From: Citricoccus muralis
GTDB taxonomy: Bacteria > Actinomycetota > Actinomycetes > Actinomycetales > Micrococcaceae
Assembly (NCBI RefSeq): GCF_029637705.1
Contig: NZ_CP121252.1
Span: forward strand, 1,984,001-2,048,000
Length of the DNA stretch: 64,000 nucleotides
Reading direction: 5' to 3'
In this document: piece after piece, positions 15,074-24,083 of the stretch
Numbering within the stretch: the first letter of the stretch is position 1
Layout of the letters: each line of letters opens with the position of its first letter
Made by a program: the position numbers and the translations under genes
The notes under the pieces: model-generated
The model's database searches: none
Seen by the model: only the letters and a program-made list of their open reading frames with translations
What the model was told of the DNA's origin: nothing

Positions 15074-18010
15074 CTACAGCAAACGCTGCCTCGTAGCAGT
15101 ATCTATCGGGCGCAAACGTGCGAACTCCAAAAGCTCCACTGGTGTCGCGCCCTTATCGCGCCAGTCTTTGACGGTCTTCTCTCCAAGTAGAACGTAGGAC
15201 CAAGTCCGGCTGTCGCGCTCCTCTTCGGGGAGCTCGTTGAGTTTCTCGCACCAGTCCAGAGCAGCTCGCTTCTTACGTTTTACGTTCTCGTCGCTGAGTG
15301 CCGACTGCGCTTTTGTCTCGACCACGTACACATCGGTGTCTGTGCGCACCAGAAAGTCCGGTGAGTACTGCCCGGGCATGCCATCGGCTTTTAGGTAGGG
15401 GCGACGGACGAAGTCGTGCCGGTATTCATGCACTTTGATGAAGGCCTCGACTGCCGTGTCCTGGTCGAGCCACTCCATGAACTGCCGCTCGAGACCGCCG
15501 CCACGCAGCGGGAAAGGCTGTCGAGGGAAGATGCACTTTGTCACCTCAATGGACCCCGCCAAGCTGACCGGGATCGTCTTCACTTCCGAGGTCCACCGAT
15601 GATCTACCAGCCAATCTGTCGAAGTCTGGTTAGACTCGAGCTCGGTAAGCCGCGTGGCGAACTGTCCCGCAATGTCATGCGCTACATCTTCAATCAGTAG
15701 CACGCGCCAGTTCTCGTTCTCCATCGGGTCGAACTCTTCGCCGAACATGCGGTGGCGAATGTAGGTGTCGATCCATCCAGCAAGGTGCGGACGGAAGGTC
15801 TGCATCAGCGGGAAGCGACTGAACTCCTTGTATTGCTTGGCGCTCTTGGTGATGTTTCGAGACATAGCCTCGGAGATACGGGTGGTCATGCGCGAGAGGT
15901 AGTCGTTATACCCCGTGGCGGTCATGACACCGCCGTCCACACGGTAGTCGCCGTACTGCAGCCCGGTCTCAGCATCGTGTGAGGCGAACCTGTCTCCCTC
16001 GCCAACCTGCTGCAGCAACCAGTCCAGCTGGTACTTGCTCTTCTGGAAGGTCCTCGGATTCAGCACAGGAGCCTGTAGTTCCTCGTCCGCTTCCCGAATC
16101 ACGATAGGGACTTCAAAGTCGTAGGCCTGGTATCCCTGCCGAAGGTCCACATTCATGACGTCGCCAGTTGCCGGAGTGTCGTCGGCATCATCGTCAACTT
16201 CACCGGCCACGCCCGCGTCCAGCAGTTCATCGTAGAACTCAGAGAACGCCGGGTGCTCAACGACAAAAAGGACATCGAAGAAATTCGTCGGCTCAAGCCG
16301 CTGAGCGATGCGGTCCCGGGTCTCCTGTTTCTTCTCATCGATGGCCGGGTTGCCGCGCCACATCAGGCGCAGACCACGCCCCACTGTCTGTTCCAGCAGG
16401 ATCGAAGCCTGAGAGGCGCGCAGCGGCACGATGACGCAGATGTTATTGACGTCGAAGCCCTCGCGCAGCATCAGCACGGAGACGATGACCCTTGGCTGGC
16501 TGTGCCGATCCACATTGAAAAGACGTTCGCGGACCGGCTCCCATTCCTTGGGCTTCAGCTCGCCCTTCTTGTTGGAGTCGATGCGCAGGACGTCATCCTG
16601 TGCCAGTCCTTCAGCGAGGAGGAACTCTTCAACATGTGGGGTAACTGCCGTGTCCTCACAGACCACCAGCAGCTTCGGGTGCTTATCCGGGTCCACATCG
16701 GCGAACTGGTTCTCCAGAATCTGGAGCTTGCGCAACCCAGCGCGCAGCATAGTCCGCTGACCATCAGAGAGCCCTGAAACCTTGTTCTGCTCGTCGCGCT
16801 CAGCCTTGAAGTTCAGCGGCAGCGCGGCGACTTCCTTGCGCTTATCCAGCGCCAGCGACTTCACCAAGCCTGCACGCATAGCGCGGGTAAGGTCGAAGTC
16901 CACCACGATATGGGGGAAATACTGCTTCTTGCGGTTCCGTGCCGAACCAACCTCGTTATACGGGGTGGCGGAGAAGTCCATCTGAATGAACTTTGAGCCC
17001 TTGGTTGCAGCGATCTCCAGTAGGCTCTTTTGCCACTCGACGTCGGTGACTTCCTCCGCTTTCTTTACTTCATGGATGTGGTGGGCCTCGTCATTGAAGA
17101 CCATCAAGTCGGGCAGGTCCACCAACGCCTGCAGCGGACCGCCTCGAGCGAATCGGCGGTCGAGCGTCTCCAGTGCATTACCTGATGCCGTTCCCGGTGT
17201 CAGTGGCAGGAAACTAGATGCCGCCTTCTTCGCGTCGACCTCTTCCCCTGGGGCGGTGACGGCATCGTCCTCATCTTCATCGACGAAGTTGGGATCCTCG
17301 ACTCCAGCAAGGAGGTGCCAGTTGGTGATAGCAACTAGGCCACCGCCGGTGACTTTGCGACCAATGTCATGCTTTGTCACCGTCGAGGACCGCAAAAAGC
17401 CAAAGACCTGCGTGCGGTAGTTCTCTGGGATGAACAGGTCGCTCTGCTTATAGATGTCACTGGTACTGAAGTCTCGCTCCCCGTCAACCATCTTGCCTTG
17501 GAATGAATCAAGCAGGCGGTCGTAGACGATAAGGCCCGGGGCTACCAGTAGGAAGTTACTGGTGAAGCGAGAGTCGTCCGGCGCAGCGACCTTATTCAGG
17601 TACTGCCAGACCAACAGGGCGTTGAGCACCCAGGTCTTACCAGTACCGGTGGCCATCTTCGCGGCATACTTCGGATGCTGGTGCCGGTCACGGGTAACTT
17701 CACCGAGAACACCGCCGTCAAGCATCGCATCGCGGGCAACCGCTTCATAGAGATCCTGCAGGCGCGTCACACCCAACACTTCATGGGCATAGATCACATG
17801 CAGAATCGCCGCACGCTGCCCCTCATGGAAGTTCAGCTGCCGGATATCGCAGTAATCCTGCTGAAACCAGAACTTCAGCAACTCTGCAGTTGTCGGCGTG
17901 ACTTGATGGAGAAACTCCGGGTCACGACCGGCAACCAGATCATCAATGTGCGGGGTCACTAGCCGGGAGAGGCCAGTAGCCAGTGGGAAATTATCGAGGG
18001 CCTTACTCAT
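15074..18010 (-). CDS. res: Type III restriction enzyme, Res subunit
   Basis: A 978-aa SF2 translocase/endonuclease. Motif I reads [16 protein letters not shown] near residue 118, motif [10 protein letters not shown] near 307, followed by SATPYNE (motif III) and later a [10 protein letters not shown] segment matching motif VI. Near residues 880-900 a PD-(D/E)xK nuclease is visible: [10 protein letters not shown], then VVETKAQ. Res acts with Mod, cutting DNA after collision of complexes bound at two inversely oriented unmethylated sites. Its start overlaps the mod stop by 4 bases (ATGA). Length is normal for the family and all key motifs are present, so the enzyme looks intact. Confidence 0.9.
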   Translation of the reverse strand: MSKALDNFPLATGLSRLVTPHIDDLVAGRDPEFLHQVTPTTAELLKFWFQQDYCDIRQLNFHEGQRAAILHVIYAHEVLGVTRLQDLYEAVARDAMLDGGVLGEVTRDRHQHPKYAAKMATGTGKTWVLNALLVWQYLNKVAAPDDSRFTSNFLLVAPGLIVYDRLLDSFQGKMVDGERDFSTSDIYKQSDLFIPENYRTQVFGFLRSSTVTKHDIGRKVTGGGLVAITNWHLLAGVEDPNFVDEDEDDAVTAPGEEVDAKKAASSFLPLTPGTASGNALETLDRRFARGGPLQALVDLPDLMVFNDEAHHIHEVKKAEEVTDVEWQKSLLEIAATKGSKFIQMDFSATPYNEVGSARNRKKQYFPHIVVDFDLTRAMRAGLVKSLALDKRKEVAALPLNFKAERDEQNKVSGLSDGQRTMLRAGLRKLQILENQFADVDPDKHPKLLVVCEDTAVTPHVEEFLLAEGLAQDDVLRIDSNKKGELKPKEWEPVRERLFNVDRHSQPRVIVSVLMLREGFDVNNICVIVPLRASQASILLEQTVGRGLRLMWRGNPAIDEKKQETRDRIAQRLEPTNFFDVLFVVEHPAFSEFYDELLDAGVAGEVDDDADDTPATGDVMNVDLRQGYQAYDFEVPIVIREADEELQAPVLNPRTFQKSKYQLDWLLQQVGEGDRFASHDAETGLQYGDYRVDGGVMTATGYNDYLSRMTTRISEAMSRNITKSAKQYKEFSRFPLMQTFRPHLAGWIDTYIRHRMFGEEFDPMENENWRVLLIEDVAHDIAGQFATRLTELESNQTSTDWLVDHRWTSEVKTIPVSLAGSIEVTKCIFPRQPFPLRGGGLERQFMEWLDQDTAVEAFIKVHEYRHDFVRRPYLKADGMPGQYSPDFLVRTDTDVYVVETKAQSALSDENVKRKKRAALDWCEKLNELPEEERDSRTWSYVLLGEKTVKDWRDKGATPVELLEFARLRPIDTATRQRLL

Positions 18011-20097
18011 GCCGACACCTCCACAGCGTCGACGATGACTTCGGACTCAAAGCCGAAGACATCGACAGCTCGTACGCACACTCGTCGTGGTCCCGGGGCG
18101 CGCGGCACTTGCACCTGCGCCTGAGTCACCACGCGCAGCGGATCGTCGTTGTTTTCTGTATTGCCGCGATAGTCCTGCCAAACAGAGCGGAACACTTCAC
18201 CGTCGTAGTCCGGATCGACGGCCCAGTACTCAATGAGCGCCAGCGGGTCCTCGTTCATGACCTGCTGCAGGGCAGAGCGGTTCTTGTCGTCCAAGTTGAT
18301 CGCTTCCGGTGACAGCAGTACGTAGTTCTTTAGATCCACGGTGAGGAGCTCATCCGAACCCGACACCTCACGCGCTGGGACCGTTGCCTCCAGGTACTGA
18401 AGGCTAGAGAACCGGACCTGTCCAGCAAGCTTGTCTGCACCCTTCTTCTTGATGCGATCCAGAAGGTCTGGCGGAATCACCAGCACTTCGAGGTTCGGAT
18501 CATTCAAATCCTGAATGTCTTGTCCGATACCGGCAGAGAAGTTCCACCCCAGCACGATGACCTTCTCGAAGCCGCCGAGCTTGGAGTCTCGATAGCCCTG
18601 GGCGCGGCGAAGTGTAGAGACTGTCGTCATCTTCGACGGGCTGTCCGTGAAGACGAGCGTCTTGGTATTCGGCAGCCGTCCTAGGCTGTTGTTGACATTC
18701 TCCTCAGCAGCCAGCGGCACGGCGCCGAATAGATTGAGCACCACCTGCGCCAGGTCACCCACGCGGAACTTGCGGCCAAGCGTTGAGCGGGCCTGCTCCA
18801 CCTGGTAGTCACCAATGGCTTGGTAAAGGAAAGGTTTAGCGTCCTGATCGATGAGACGCTTACGGGCGATCATCGTCGCTGGCTTCCCTAGATCACTTGC
18901 AATCCAGCTTCTGCCCATCTTTTCTGCCACAGCAGCAGTAGTTCCCGAACCCGAGAAAAAGTCACCGACAAGACCACCCTCGGGACATGAAATCCTAATT
19001 ATTCGTTCAAGTAGGGCTTCTGGCTTCTGGGTATCATAATCAACGGCCTCTCGCGCTTGAGAGTTAATGACGAAGATGTCCTGCCACAAGGAGTTGACCG
19101 GCTGGCCCTCGTACTCGTCAAGGAATTTCTTCTCTTGAAGTCGTTGGTCGTGCTTTGCCGGAAAGTAGATCCGACCGTCACGATCAAGAGCCTCGAGCTT
19201 CTCTCGGACCATACGCCACCCTTTAGCCGGAGGACTATAGCCTTTGTACTCGTAGACGAGGTTCTCTGTAGGGTCACCCGGGTTAGCAAGAGGGTATGGC
19301 ATCCAGCGCCGCCCAGCGTGCGGCCCGTCAGCATCCTTACGAGTGAAGCGCGATTCGATGTACTGCTTTACATGATCCGAGTTCTTTTCTCTTACCGGGT
19401 TGAAGAAATAGTCTTGGTCGTCCTTGGCATAGACGAACAAAGTGTCGTATGCAGATCCCAGCCTTCTCGACTCTGCAGCATTACCAAACTTCCGCTTCCA
19501 AACAACTTCATTCAGAAACGACTTTCTTCCGAATATTTCATCTAGGACGATTTTGGCGTAATGCCCAACATGCCAGTCCAGGTGCACCCACATCGTCCCA
19601 TTGTCGGCAAGTAGCTCGCGCATCAAAATGGCCCGGCTCGTAAGCATCGCAAGATACGACGCAGTCCCGTCCGCCCAAGTGTCAGAGTAGGCAAACTGCT
19701 CCAGCACCGTCGGCTTCTGGTTGAGCGTCGCGCCAGGGAGCCTGATCTGTGTTCGGTAATCTGCCTTGGAATCGAACGGTGGATCGATATAGATGAGATC
19801 TAGCTTGCCGCGCAAGCTCGGAGTGGAGTCGTTTCCTGCCAGCAGGGCGGCCATCGCCAGGAGGTTGTCGCCATAAATTAGGCGATTGGGAGTCCCCCCG
19901 CCTGTGCCCGTTATTCCACTCGACTGACTTGCGCTCGCGAACAGGTCTGCGGCACTGGTGTCCTTGGATGGAATGACGAGCTCACGCGTCTGCAGCGACA
20001 CACGGTTCTTGCCCTCCAGCTGCTCTAGAACCTGTGCGGCTTGCCTCTTGCCTGCCGCGACGATATGCGGCAACTGCTCCAGTAATGACTTGCTCAT
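18007..20097 (-). CDS. mod: Type III DNA methyltransferase, Mod subunit
   Basis: A 696-aa N6-adenine methyltransferase of the beta class: motif [16 protein letters not shown] near residue 105 precedes motif [19 protein letters not shown] near residue 380. Between them (about 120-370) lies the target recognition region. Mod sets the specificity of the Mod-Res complex and methylates one strand only. The ATG at 20097 ([13 protein letters not shown]) is chosen because GAGGGAGA lies about 12 bases upstream; the frame is open to 20373 but that extension is Cys/Arg-rich and unlike a protein. The DNA between about 18900 and 19640 looks more AT-rich than either side, consistent with an exchanged recognition domain. 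First gene of the operon. Confidence 0.92.
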   Translation of the reverse strand: MSKSLLEQLPHIVAAGKRQAAQVLEQLEGKNRVSLQTRELVIPSKDTSAADLFASASQSSGITGTGGGTPNRLIYGDNLLAMAALLAGNDSTPSLRGKLDLIYIDPPFDSKADYRTQIRLPGATLNQKPTVLEQFAYSDTWADGTASYLAMLTSRAILMRELLADNGTMWVHLDWHVGHYAKIVLDEIFGRKSFLNEVVWKRKFGNAAESRRLGSAYDTLFVYAKDDQDYFFNPVREKNSDHVKQYIESRFTRKDADGPHAGRRWMPYPLANPGDPTENLVYEYKGYSPPAKGWRMVREKLEALDRDGRIYFPAKHDQRLQEKKFLDEYEGQPVNSLWQDIFVINSQAREAVDYDTQKPEALLERIIRISCPEGGLVGDFFSGSGTTAAVAEKMGRSWIASDLGKPATMIARKRLIDQDAKPFLYQAIGDYQVEQARSTLGRKFRVGDLAQVVLNLFGAVPLAAEENVNNSLGRLPNTKTLVFTDSPSKMTTVSTLRRAQGYRDSKLGGFEKVIVLGWNFSAGIGQDIQDLNDPNLEVLVIPPDLLDRIKKKGADKLAGQVRFSSLQYLEATVPAREVSGSDELLTVDLKNYVLLSPEAINLDDKNRSALQQVMNEDPLALIEYWAVDPDYDGEVFRSVWQDYRGNTENNDDPLRVVTQAQVQVPRAPGPRRVCVRAVDVFGFESEVIVDAVEVSA

Positions 20098-20440
20098 GTG
20101 GTTGTGCGTCTCCCTCACCCGCAGGTGTGTTAAGTGATTCGTGATCCACACTACCGGCGACCACCGACACGGCGACGCGCACCGCACCGATCTGGCCTGG
20201 AGTTGGATCCTCGCAGAGCGGGAGCAATCGAGCTCAGAACCGTCTCTGCAAGCTGTCCGTATTATCTCACAACCAGCGGTGACTGAGAAGAGCCAGAACG
20301 AACCAAAAACACAACATCTAGTATCCGCAGGGCTATCTATCCACAATATCTTGCGACACGCGCTCGATGACACCTTCGATGTCCGACCCTGTCTCTACGC
20401 TTGAAGTAGCAGCATCAGAACCAACGGAAGGAGAGCTGCT
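20098..20440. other. Divergent intergenic region between mod and the DUF2188 gene
   Basis: About 340 bases. It must contain the promoter of the mod-res operon (minus) and that of the small-gene set (plus). GAGGGAGA upstream of mod and GGAAGGAGAG upstream of the DUF2188 gene are the two ribosome sites. A frame at 20141-20404 is open on the plus strand but lacks a ribosome site and family character. I see no clear operator palindrome. Confidence 0.5.
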
Positions 20441-20674
20441 ATGGCAAAGGCCGATTACACCGTTTACAGAGACGGAGACGACTGGGTGGCGAAGGGCGTG
20501 GGCAACCAACGTGCTTCTGCCCGGACCAGCACTCAGCAGGCCGCCTACGACAAGGCGTGGGGCTACTCGAACAATGCTGGCGGTGGCGAAGTCACCATCG
20601 CGGGCGTCGACGGGAAGTTCCGCGCTAAGCACACCATCCCGCCCGCCAAGGATCCCCGGAACATTCCGGGCTGA
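20441..20674 (+). CDS. DUF2188 family protein
   Basis: A 77-aa protein with the pattern YTVYRDGDDWVAKGVG, then RASARTSTQQAAYDKAWGYS and GGGEVTIAGVDGKFRAKHTI, matching DUF2188 (a short beta-alpha domain in which a 'W-x-V-K' strand, a helix with Ala repeats and an 'I-H-x-x-D-G-x-I' strand follow one another). Function of the family is unknown. GGAAGGAGAG lies just upstream of the ATG. It is followed 17 bases later by a second small gene in the same direction, likely cotranscribed. Present inside the island, divergent from the restriction operon. Confidence 0.75.
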   Translation: MAKADYTVYRDGDDWVAKGVGNQRASARTSTQQAAYDKAWGYSNNAGGGEVTIAGVDGKFRAKHTIPPAKDPRNIPG

Positions 20675-20691
20675 CCGAGAGGAGGCCAATC

Positions 20692-20973
20692 ATGGCCAAG
20701 ATGAAGCTGGACTTCAACGAAAAGGCGTTCCGCCGTGAAATCGAGAAGCAAACCCGTGGTGCTCTCCGGGACGAAACCCGCAGGATGCAGCGAGAAATGG
20801 ACCGATTCACCGCTCGGTACGCGGGTCTGCCGGTAGAACAGGTCAAGCCCGCTCTGAAACAGATGTGGGAACGCGATGGCGGTAGCCTCACGGACCCAGA
20901 ACTCACCGAGTACGCCGAGGTAATCAGCGAGGGAGGCCAGATCAACTTTCAGCTGGGAGACTACCGCTGGTAG
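20692..20973 (+). CDS. Small charged helical protein, unknown function
   Basis: A 93-aa protein (MAKMKLDFNEKAFRREIEK...) that appears largely alpha-helical and highly charged through residue 70, ending with GGQINFQLGDYRW. GAGAGGAGG lies about 6 bases before the ATG, an excellent ribosome site, so it is very probably a real gene. It follows the DUF2188 gene by 17 bases on the same strand. I recognise no family. Phage or plasmid small proteins of similar look exist, but this is only an impression. No catalytic motif is apparent. Confidence 0.65.
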   Translation: MAKMKLDFNEKAFRREIEKQTRGALRDETRRMQREMDRFTARYAGLPVEQVKPALKQMWERDGGSLTDPELTEYAEVISEGGQINFQLGDYRW

Positions 20974-21015
20974 CCACTGCCTCCACCGTGAATTGCCATG
21001 CGGCAAAATAGCCGT

Positions 21016-21261
21016 ATGGTTCGCTACTCCGACGACTTCCGGCGTAAGGTCATCGCCGCTGCTCGGGAGAGTCACGAACCGCGTTCCCAGGTTGCCCGGA
21101 AGTTCGGCGTTACGCCTGCGACGCTGAACAACTGGCTCAGCACGTTCTACGCGGAGAACCCGCAGGAGCTGGAAGCGGACAACCAGGCATTGCGCGATGA
21201 GCACGCGCTGCTACTGGCAGAGCAGGAAGAACTGCGGAATCAGCTGCCATGGCTCCGGTAA
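21016..21261 (+). pseudogene. IS3-family transposase OrfA remnant
   Basis: An 81-aa frame beginning MVRYSDDFRRKVIAAARES, the usual start of HTH_Tnp_1 OrfA proteins; the helix-turn-helix reads SQVARKFGVTPATLNNWL and a short leucine-zipper-like stretch follows (LEADNQALRDEHALL). An ATG at 20998 is also in frame. No OrfB with a DDE domain follows; instead a stop occurs and, 100 bases later, another IS begins in the opposite orientation. It therefore looks like a relic of a separate insertion sequence. It differs clearly from the OrfA of the neighbouring complete element. Confidence 0.6.
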
Positions 21262-21401
21262 ATTATTGTCTGCCAAGTTGTCGCTGAAAGAAACCAGCCG
21301 ATGACCAGCGCGGTACGTCATGCTCGCCACCGGTTATAGACGTGCACACCCACTCTGCGCCGGGGCTGATGCAGGAACTGGTGACAGGTTCGGTTTCCTG
21401 T

Positions 21402-22295
21402 TCAGACCGCTAGTGTCAGCGCCTGCGTGAGCAGTTTCTCCTCATAGGCGATCGGGGTCAACTTCCCCAGCCCTTTCTGCTTCCTCCTTCGGTGATACGT
21501 CCGCTCAATCCACCGCACGATCCTCAGTCGCAGCTCTTCTCGTGTGGCCCAGGGCTGGGCGTCGAGGACGTTGTTCTTCAGCAGCGAGTAGAAGGACTCC
21601 ATGGCCGCGTTATCCCCGGCCGCGCCGACTCTGCCCATGGATCCGACCAGGCTGTGGCGCTCCAGCGCGCGGAGGAATTTCTTTGCTCGAAATTGAGATC
21701 CGCGGTCGCTGTGGACGATGCATCCGGCCACCTCAGCACCCGTCCGGCGGCGGTTGGCGATCGCGTTATTGAGCGCACGTACGGCCAATGACGCCTTCAT
21801 CCGGGTATCGATGGAGTAGCCGATGATCCGCCGGGAGCAGGCGTCCTTGATCGCACACAGGTAGAGCTTGCCCTCACCGGTGTGATACTCGGTGATATCG
21901 GTGAGCCAGACCTCGTTCAGCGACTTCACGGAGCTGAACTGCCGCTGCACCAGGTCATCGTGGACAGGCGGACCGGGGCGGGTGCCCTTGCCCTTCTTCC
22001 TGCGGCTGATCACAGAGAACACCCCCTGGGAGCGGCAGAGCCGCCACGCGGTCCGATGCGCCATCGGGTAGCCGGCCTCTTCTGCTTCATCGGCGAGGTA
22101 TCGGTACCCGAACTCAGGGTCATCGCGGTGGGCATCGATCAGCGCGTTGAGCCGGTGGGCCTCTTCCCATTCCTGATCCGTCACAGGATTGGCCAGCCAC
22201 TGGTAGTAGGGGTGGCGGGCGATCTTCAGCACCCGGCACGTTACCGCCACAGGGATTCCCGAGGCGGCCAGATCGCATACGAGCGGGTACTTCAT
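21402..22295 (-). CDS. IS3-family transposase OrfB (DDE integrase core)
   Basis: A 297-aa protein. The rve integrase core contains the catalytic Asp in VWLTDITEYHTGEGKLYL, the second Asp in IVHSDRGSQFRAKKF and the Glu in NAAMESFYSLLKNNVL, giving a D-D-35-E arrangement. The N-terminus holds an HTH_21-like segment with EFGYRYLADEAEEAGY. It starts with an ATGA overlap on the OrfA stop; IS3 elements often make an OrfAB fusion by frameshifting at such an overlap. The frame is intact and length is usual. Confidence 0.93.
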   Translation of the reverse strand: MKYPLVCDLAASGIPVAVTCRVLKIARHPYYQWLANPVTDQEWEEAHRLNALIDAHRDDPEFGYRYLADEAEEAGYPMAHRTAWRLCRSQGVFSVISRRKKGKGTRPGPPVHDDLVQRQFSSVKSLNEVWLTDITEYHTGEGKLYLCAIKDACSRRIIGYSIDTRMKASLAVRALNNAIANRRRTGAEVAGCIVHSDRGSQFRAKKFLRALERHSLVGSMGRVGAAGDNAAMESFYSLLKNNVLDAQPWATREELRLRIVRWIERTYHRRRKQKGLGKLTPIAYEEKLLTQALTLAV

Positions 22296-22597
22296 TTTGA
22301 CCGGATCTGAGCCTGCCCGAAGTAGGCAGCGGCCCGTCGCATGACCTCCAGCTCTTGCTCGAGGACTTTGATCCTGCGGTTCGCTGCTCGCAGCTGCGCC
22401 TTCTCATCACTGGTGGCACCGGGCTTGCGATCAGTGGTGTGGCCGGCGTCGAGGTCGGCTTGGCGCAGCCACTTGTTCAAAGTGCCGACATGGATCCCGA
22501 AGTCCGAGGCGATCTGGGAGATCGTGGTGTTCTCATTCCGGTTCTGAGCGAGCCGGACAATATCGTCGCGGAACTCTCGGGGATAGGGCTTAGGCAT
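22292..22597 (-). CDS. IS3-family transposase OrfA (helix-turn-helix)
   Basis: A 101-aa protein starting MPKPYPREFRDDIVRLAQ with an HTH (SQIASDFGIHVGTLNKWL) and a leucine-zipper-like segment (RRIKVLEQELEVMRRA). It binds the element ends and precedes OrfB. GGAAGGA is about 8 bases upstream of the ATG. It overlaps OrfB by 4 bases. Both the HTH and the zipper are complete, so it is likely functional. Confidence 0.9.
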   Translation of the reverse strand: MPKPYPREFRDDIVRLAQNRNENTTISQIASDFGIHVGTLNKWLRQADLDAGHTTDRKPGATSDEKAQLRAANRRIKVLEQELEVMRRAAAYFGQAQIRSK

Positions 22598-22690
22598 GAT
22601 GACAATCCTTCCAGGCCAACCATCGGCTAGCCAGATCAGTTGTCACCTATCCCTGCATCAGCCCCAACCCGCGCGCAAACCCACGGCACA

Positions 22691-22734
22691 GAAAAAACGA
22701 TTGCCCGGGAACCGAACCCACGGTTCCCGGGCAA
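22691..22734 (-). terminator. Rho-independent terminator of tRNA-Pro
   Basis: A perfect 13-bp stem with 8-base loop (22701-22734) followed on the minus strand by TCG and six T residues (22692-22697). It lies about 50 bases downstream of the tRNA 3' end in the transcription direction, as expected for a tRNA terminator. Confidence 0.85.
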
Positions 22735-22786
22735 TCTGTCATGTCTGAACCACCACATCTGTAAACGATGTGCCGACTCAGAACAA
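22701..22786. repeat. 86-bp repeat, right copy (island boundary, copy B)
   Basis: Matches 11323-11408 at 82 of 86 positions, same orientation. The last base adjoins the discriminator/CCA end of tRNA-Pro at 22787. It includes the tRNA terminator hairpin (22701-22734). Together with copy A it brackets about 11.3 kb of accessory genes. Confidence 0.75.
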
Positions 22787-22863
22787 TGGTCGGGCATGCG
22801 GGATTTGAACCCACGACCTCTTGACCCCCAGTCAAGCGCGCTACCAAGCTGCGCCAATGCCCG
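22787..22863 (-). tRNA. tRNA-Pro (anticodon GGG)
   Basis: A 77-base cloverleaf including the encoded CCA. The acceptor stem is CGGGCAT/ATGCCCG, discriminator A, T-arm contains GTTCAAATC, D-arm GCGCAGCTTGGTAGCGC, and the anticodon stem CTTGA/TCAAG encloses the loop CTGGGGG with anticodon GGG. Its 3' flank is duplicated 11 kb away (see repeats), so this gene is the probable target of island integration. Confidence 0.95.
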
Positions 22864-22965
22864 TGATTCAGATGCCTTCAGCATCTTTCACCTGAGATAG
22901 CTTACATCACGGTGAACGAGAACAGCGAAACGAGAAGACGTGTTGTTCACGATTACAGTGGAGAC

Positions 22966-23499
22966 ATGTCTTCTTCCACACAACTGTCACCCGCGATCGA
23001 GGCTGCCCGGTCTTTGATTCGCACTATTCCTGACTATCCGAAGCAGGGTGTGCAGTTCCGCGACATCACACCCCTCATGGCGGATGCTCAAGCTCTGCGC
23101 GACTGCGTGGAAGCCCTCATCGAACCGTTCTCGGGCCGGTTCGACCTCGTCGCGGGGGTAGAAGCACGCGGATTCCTGCTCGCCGGTAGCGCAGCCATGG
23201 TGGCTGGAGTCGGGCTGGCGCCGTTGCGCAAAGCGGGCAAACTCCCCCGACCTGCAGCCTCCGTCAACTACGACCTGGAATATGGGACGGCAACGATCGA
23301 GGCCTCCGAAGACATCATCCCGGGGATGCGGGTGCTGCTCTTGGACGATGTGCTGGCGACGGGCGGAACGCTCGCCGCCGGACGCGCGCTGATCGAGAAG
23401 ATGGGTGCGGAAGTTGCTGGCACGGCCGTGCTCATGGAGCTGGAAGGACTCGGCGGTCGCACGTTGGTGCCCGAGGTTCACGCGCTCTTCAGCATGTAG
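22966..23499 (+). CDS. apt: Adenine phosphoribosyltransferase
   Basis: A 177-aa purine salvage enzyme converting adenine and PRPP to AMP. The PRPP-binding loop is VLLLDDVLATGGTLAAG near residue 125; the N-terminal FRDITPLMAD and VAGVEARGFLLAG are also typical of Apt. The ATG at 22966 (MSSSTQLSPAIEAAR) is preferred; an upstream in-frame ATG at 22912 would add 18 residues outside the domain. It stands alone between the tRNA and a convergent DinB-like gene, whose stop lies one base beyond its own. Confidence 0.92.
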   Translation: MSSSTQLSPAIEAARSLIRTIPDYPKQGVQFRDITPLMADAQALRDCVEALIEPFSGRFDLVAGVEARGFLLAGSAAMVAGVGLAPLRKAGKLPRPAASVNYDLEYGTATIEASEDIIPGMRVLLLDDVLATGGTLAAGRALIEKMGAEVAGTAVLMELEGLGGRTLVPEVHALFSM

Positions 23500-23500
23500 C

Positions 23501-24037
23501 TCAGTGAGATGGGCGCAAGGGCATCCCAGCGATATACGCGGCTTGTCCGACGTGCTGGACAGCATCGTCGATCACACTGATCACGCGGACGCCCAGGGTC
23601 GCCGGAGGGTCATAGTGATGATCGACCACCCGGTCGAGCTCTGACGCGTCCAACGTCTGAATCCACTTCCCCAGATGCTGGTACACCGCTTCCAGGTACT
23701 CGCGCAGCAGACTCTTTCCCTCCTGCGTTGCTGGCACGGTGATCGCTTCAGCAGCGGCTGGGTTTTGGCCGTACCCCATGTCGAGGGCGCCGAGGTCCTG
23801 ACCGTCGAAGTCGAAGCGCTGCGCAAACCCCTGAGCCGTCCAGACCTCTGAGGTGTCAGATAATGGGGCGATCTGCGCATCCGTCTCACGGGCCGAGTGC
23901 CACAGTAGCCAGGCGATGGAGTTGGGATGTCCACCGGGGTGATCATTGATCCGCGCCGGCTCCAGCTCGTCCCAGAAGTAGTCCATGGCCTGCAGAGGCC
24001 GGGCAGCGAGGTCACTCAGAACAGTGATTGCATCCAT
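23501..24037 (-). CDS. DinB-like (DUF664/mycothiol-dependent superfamily) protein
   Basis: A 178-aa four-helix-bundle protein of the DinB/DUF664 type: WDELEPARINDHPGGHPNSIAWLLWHSARETD carries the first conserved His set, and DAVQHVGQAAYIAGM the C-terminal His. Such proteins bind a divalent metal with three His; several are thiol-dependent transferases, and actinobacterial ones often use mycothiol. The ATG at 24037 is chosen because the sequence upstream in the frame is low-complexity. No operon partner: it converges with apt and is separated by 46 bases from the end of der. Substrate unknown. Confidence 0.75.
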   Translation of the reverse strand: MDAITVLSDLAARPLQAMDYFWDELEPARINDHPGGHPNSIAWLLWHSARETDAQIAPLSDTSEVWTAQGFAQRFDFDGQDLGALDMGYGQNPAAAEAITVPATQEGKSLLREYLEAVYQHLGKWIQTLDASELDRVVDHHYDPPATLGVRVISVIDDAVQHVGQAAYIAGMPLRPSH

Positions 24038-24083
24038 GGTTCTAGAGTGACCCCGTTGCCCGGCCTCATGCCAGAGTTGAGTT

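Larger units (their letters stand above)
21362..22665 (-). mobile_element. IS3-family insertion sequence
   Basis: About 1.3 kb with 25-bp imperfect inverted ends (21362-21386 and 22641-22665; 22 of 25 positions match, starting GGGGCTGATGCAGG). Two overlapping genes, orfA and orfB, read on the minus strand. I find no short direct repeat flanking the ends, so either the insertion is old or the boundaries are shifted by a few bases. Its right end is only ~35 bases from the right island repeat. Confidence 0.8.

Noticed and set aside
11882-20097. BREX, DISARM or type I restriction interpretation of the island
   Set aside because: No PglX/PglZ, BrxL, DrmA/B or HsdS-like protein is present; motif order in mod and the PD-ExK in res fit type III.
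20141-20404. 87-aa plus-strand frame in the mod upstream region
   Set aside because: No ribosome site and no family character; it overlaps the expected divergent promoters.
21355-22672. Target site duplication for the IS3-family element
   Set aside because: Bases flanking the 25-bp ends do not match over 3-5 positions in any reasonable boundary choice.
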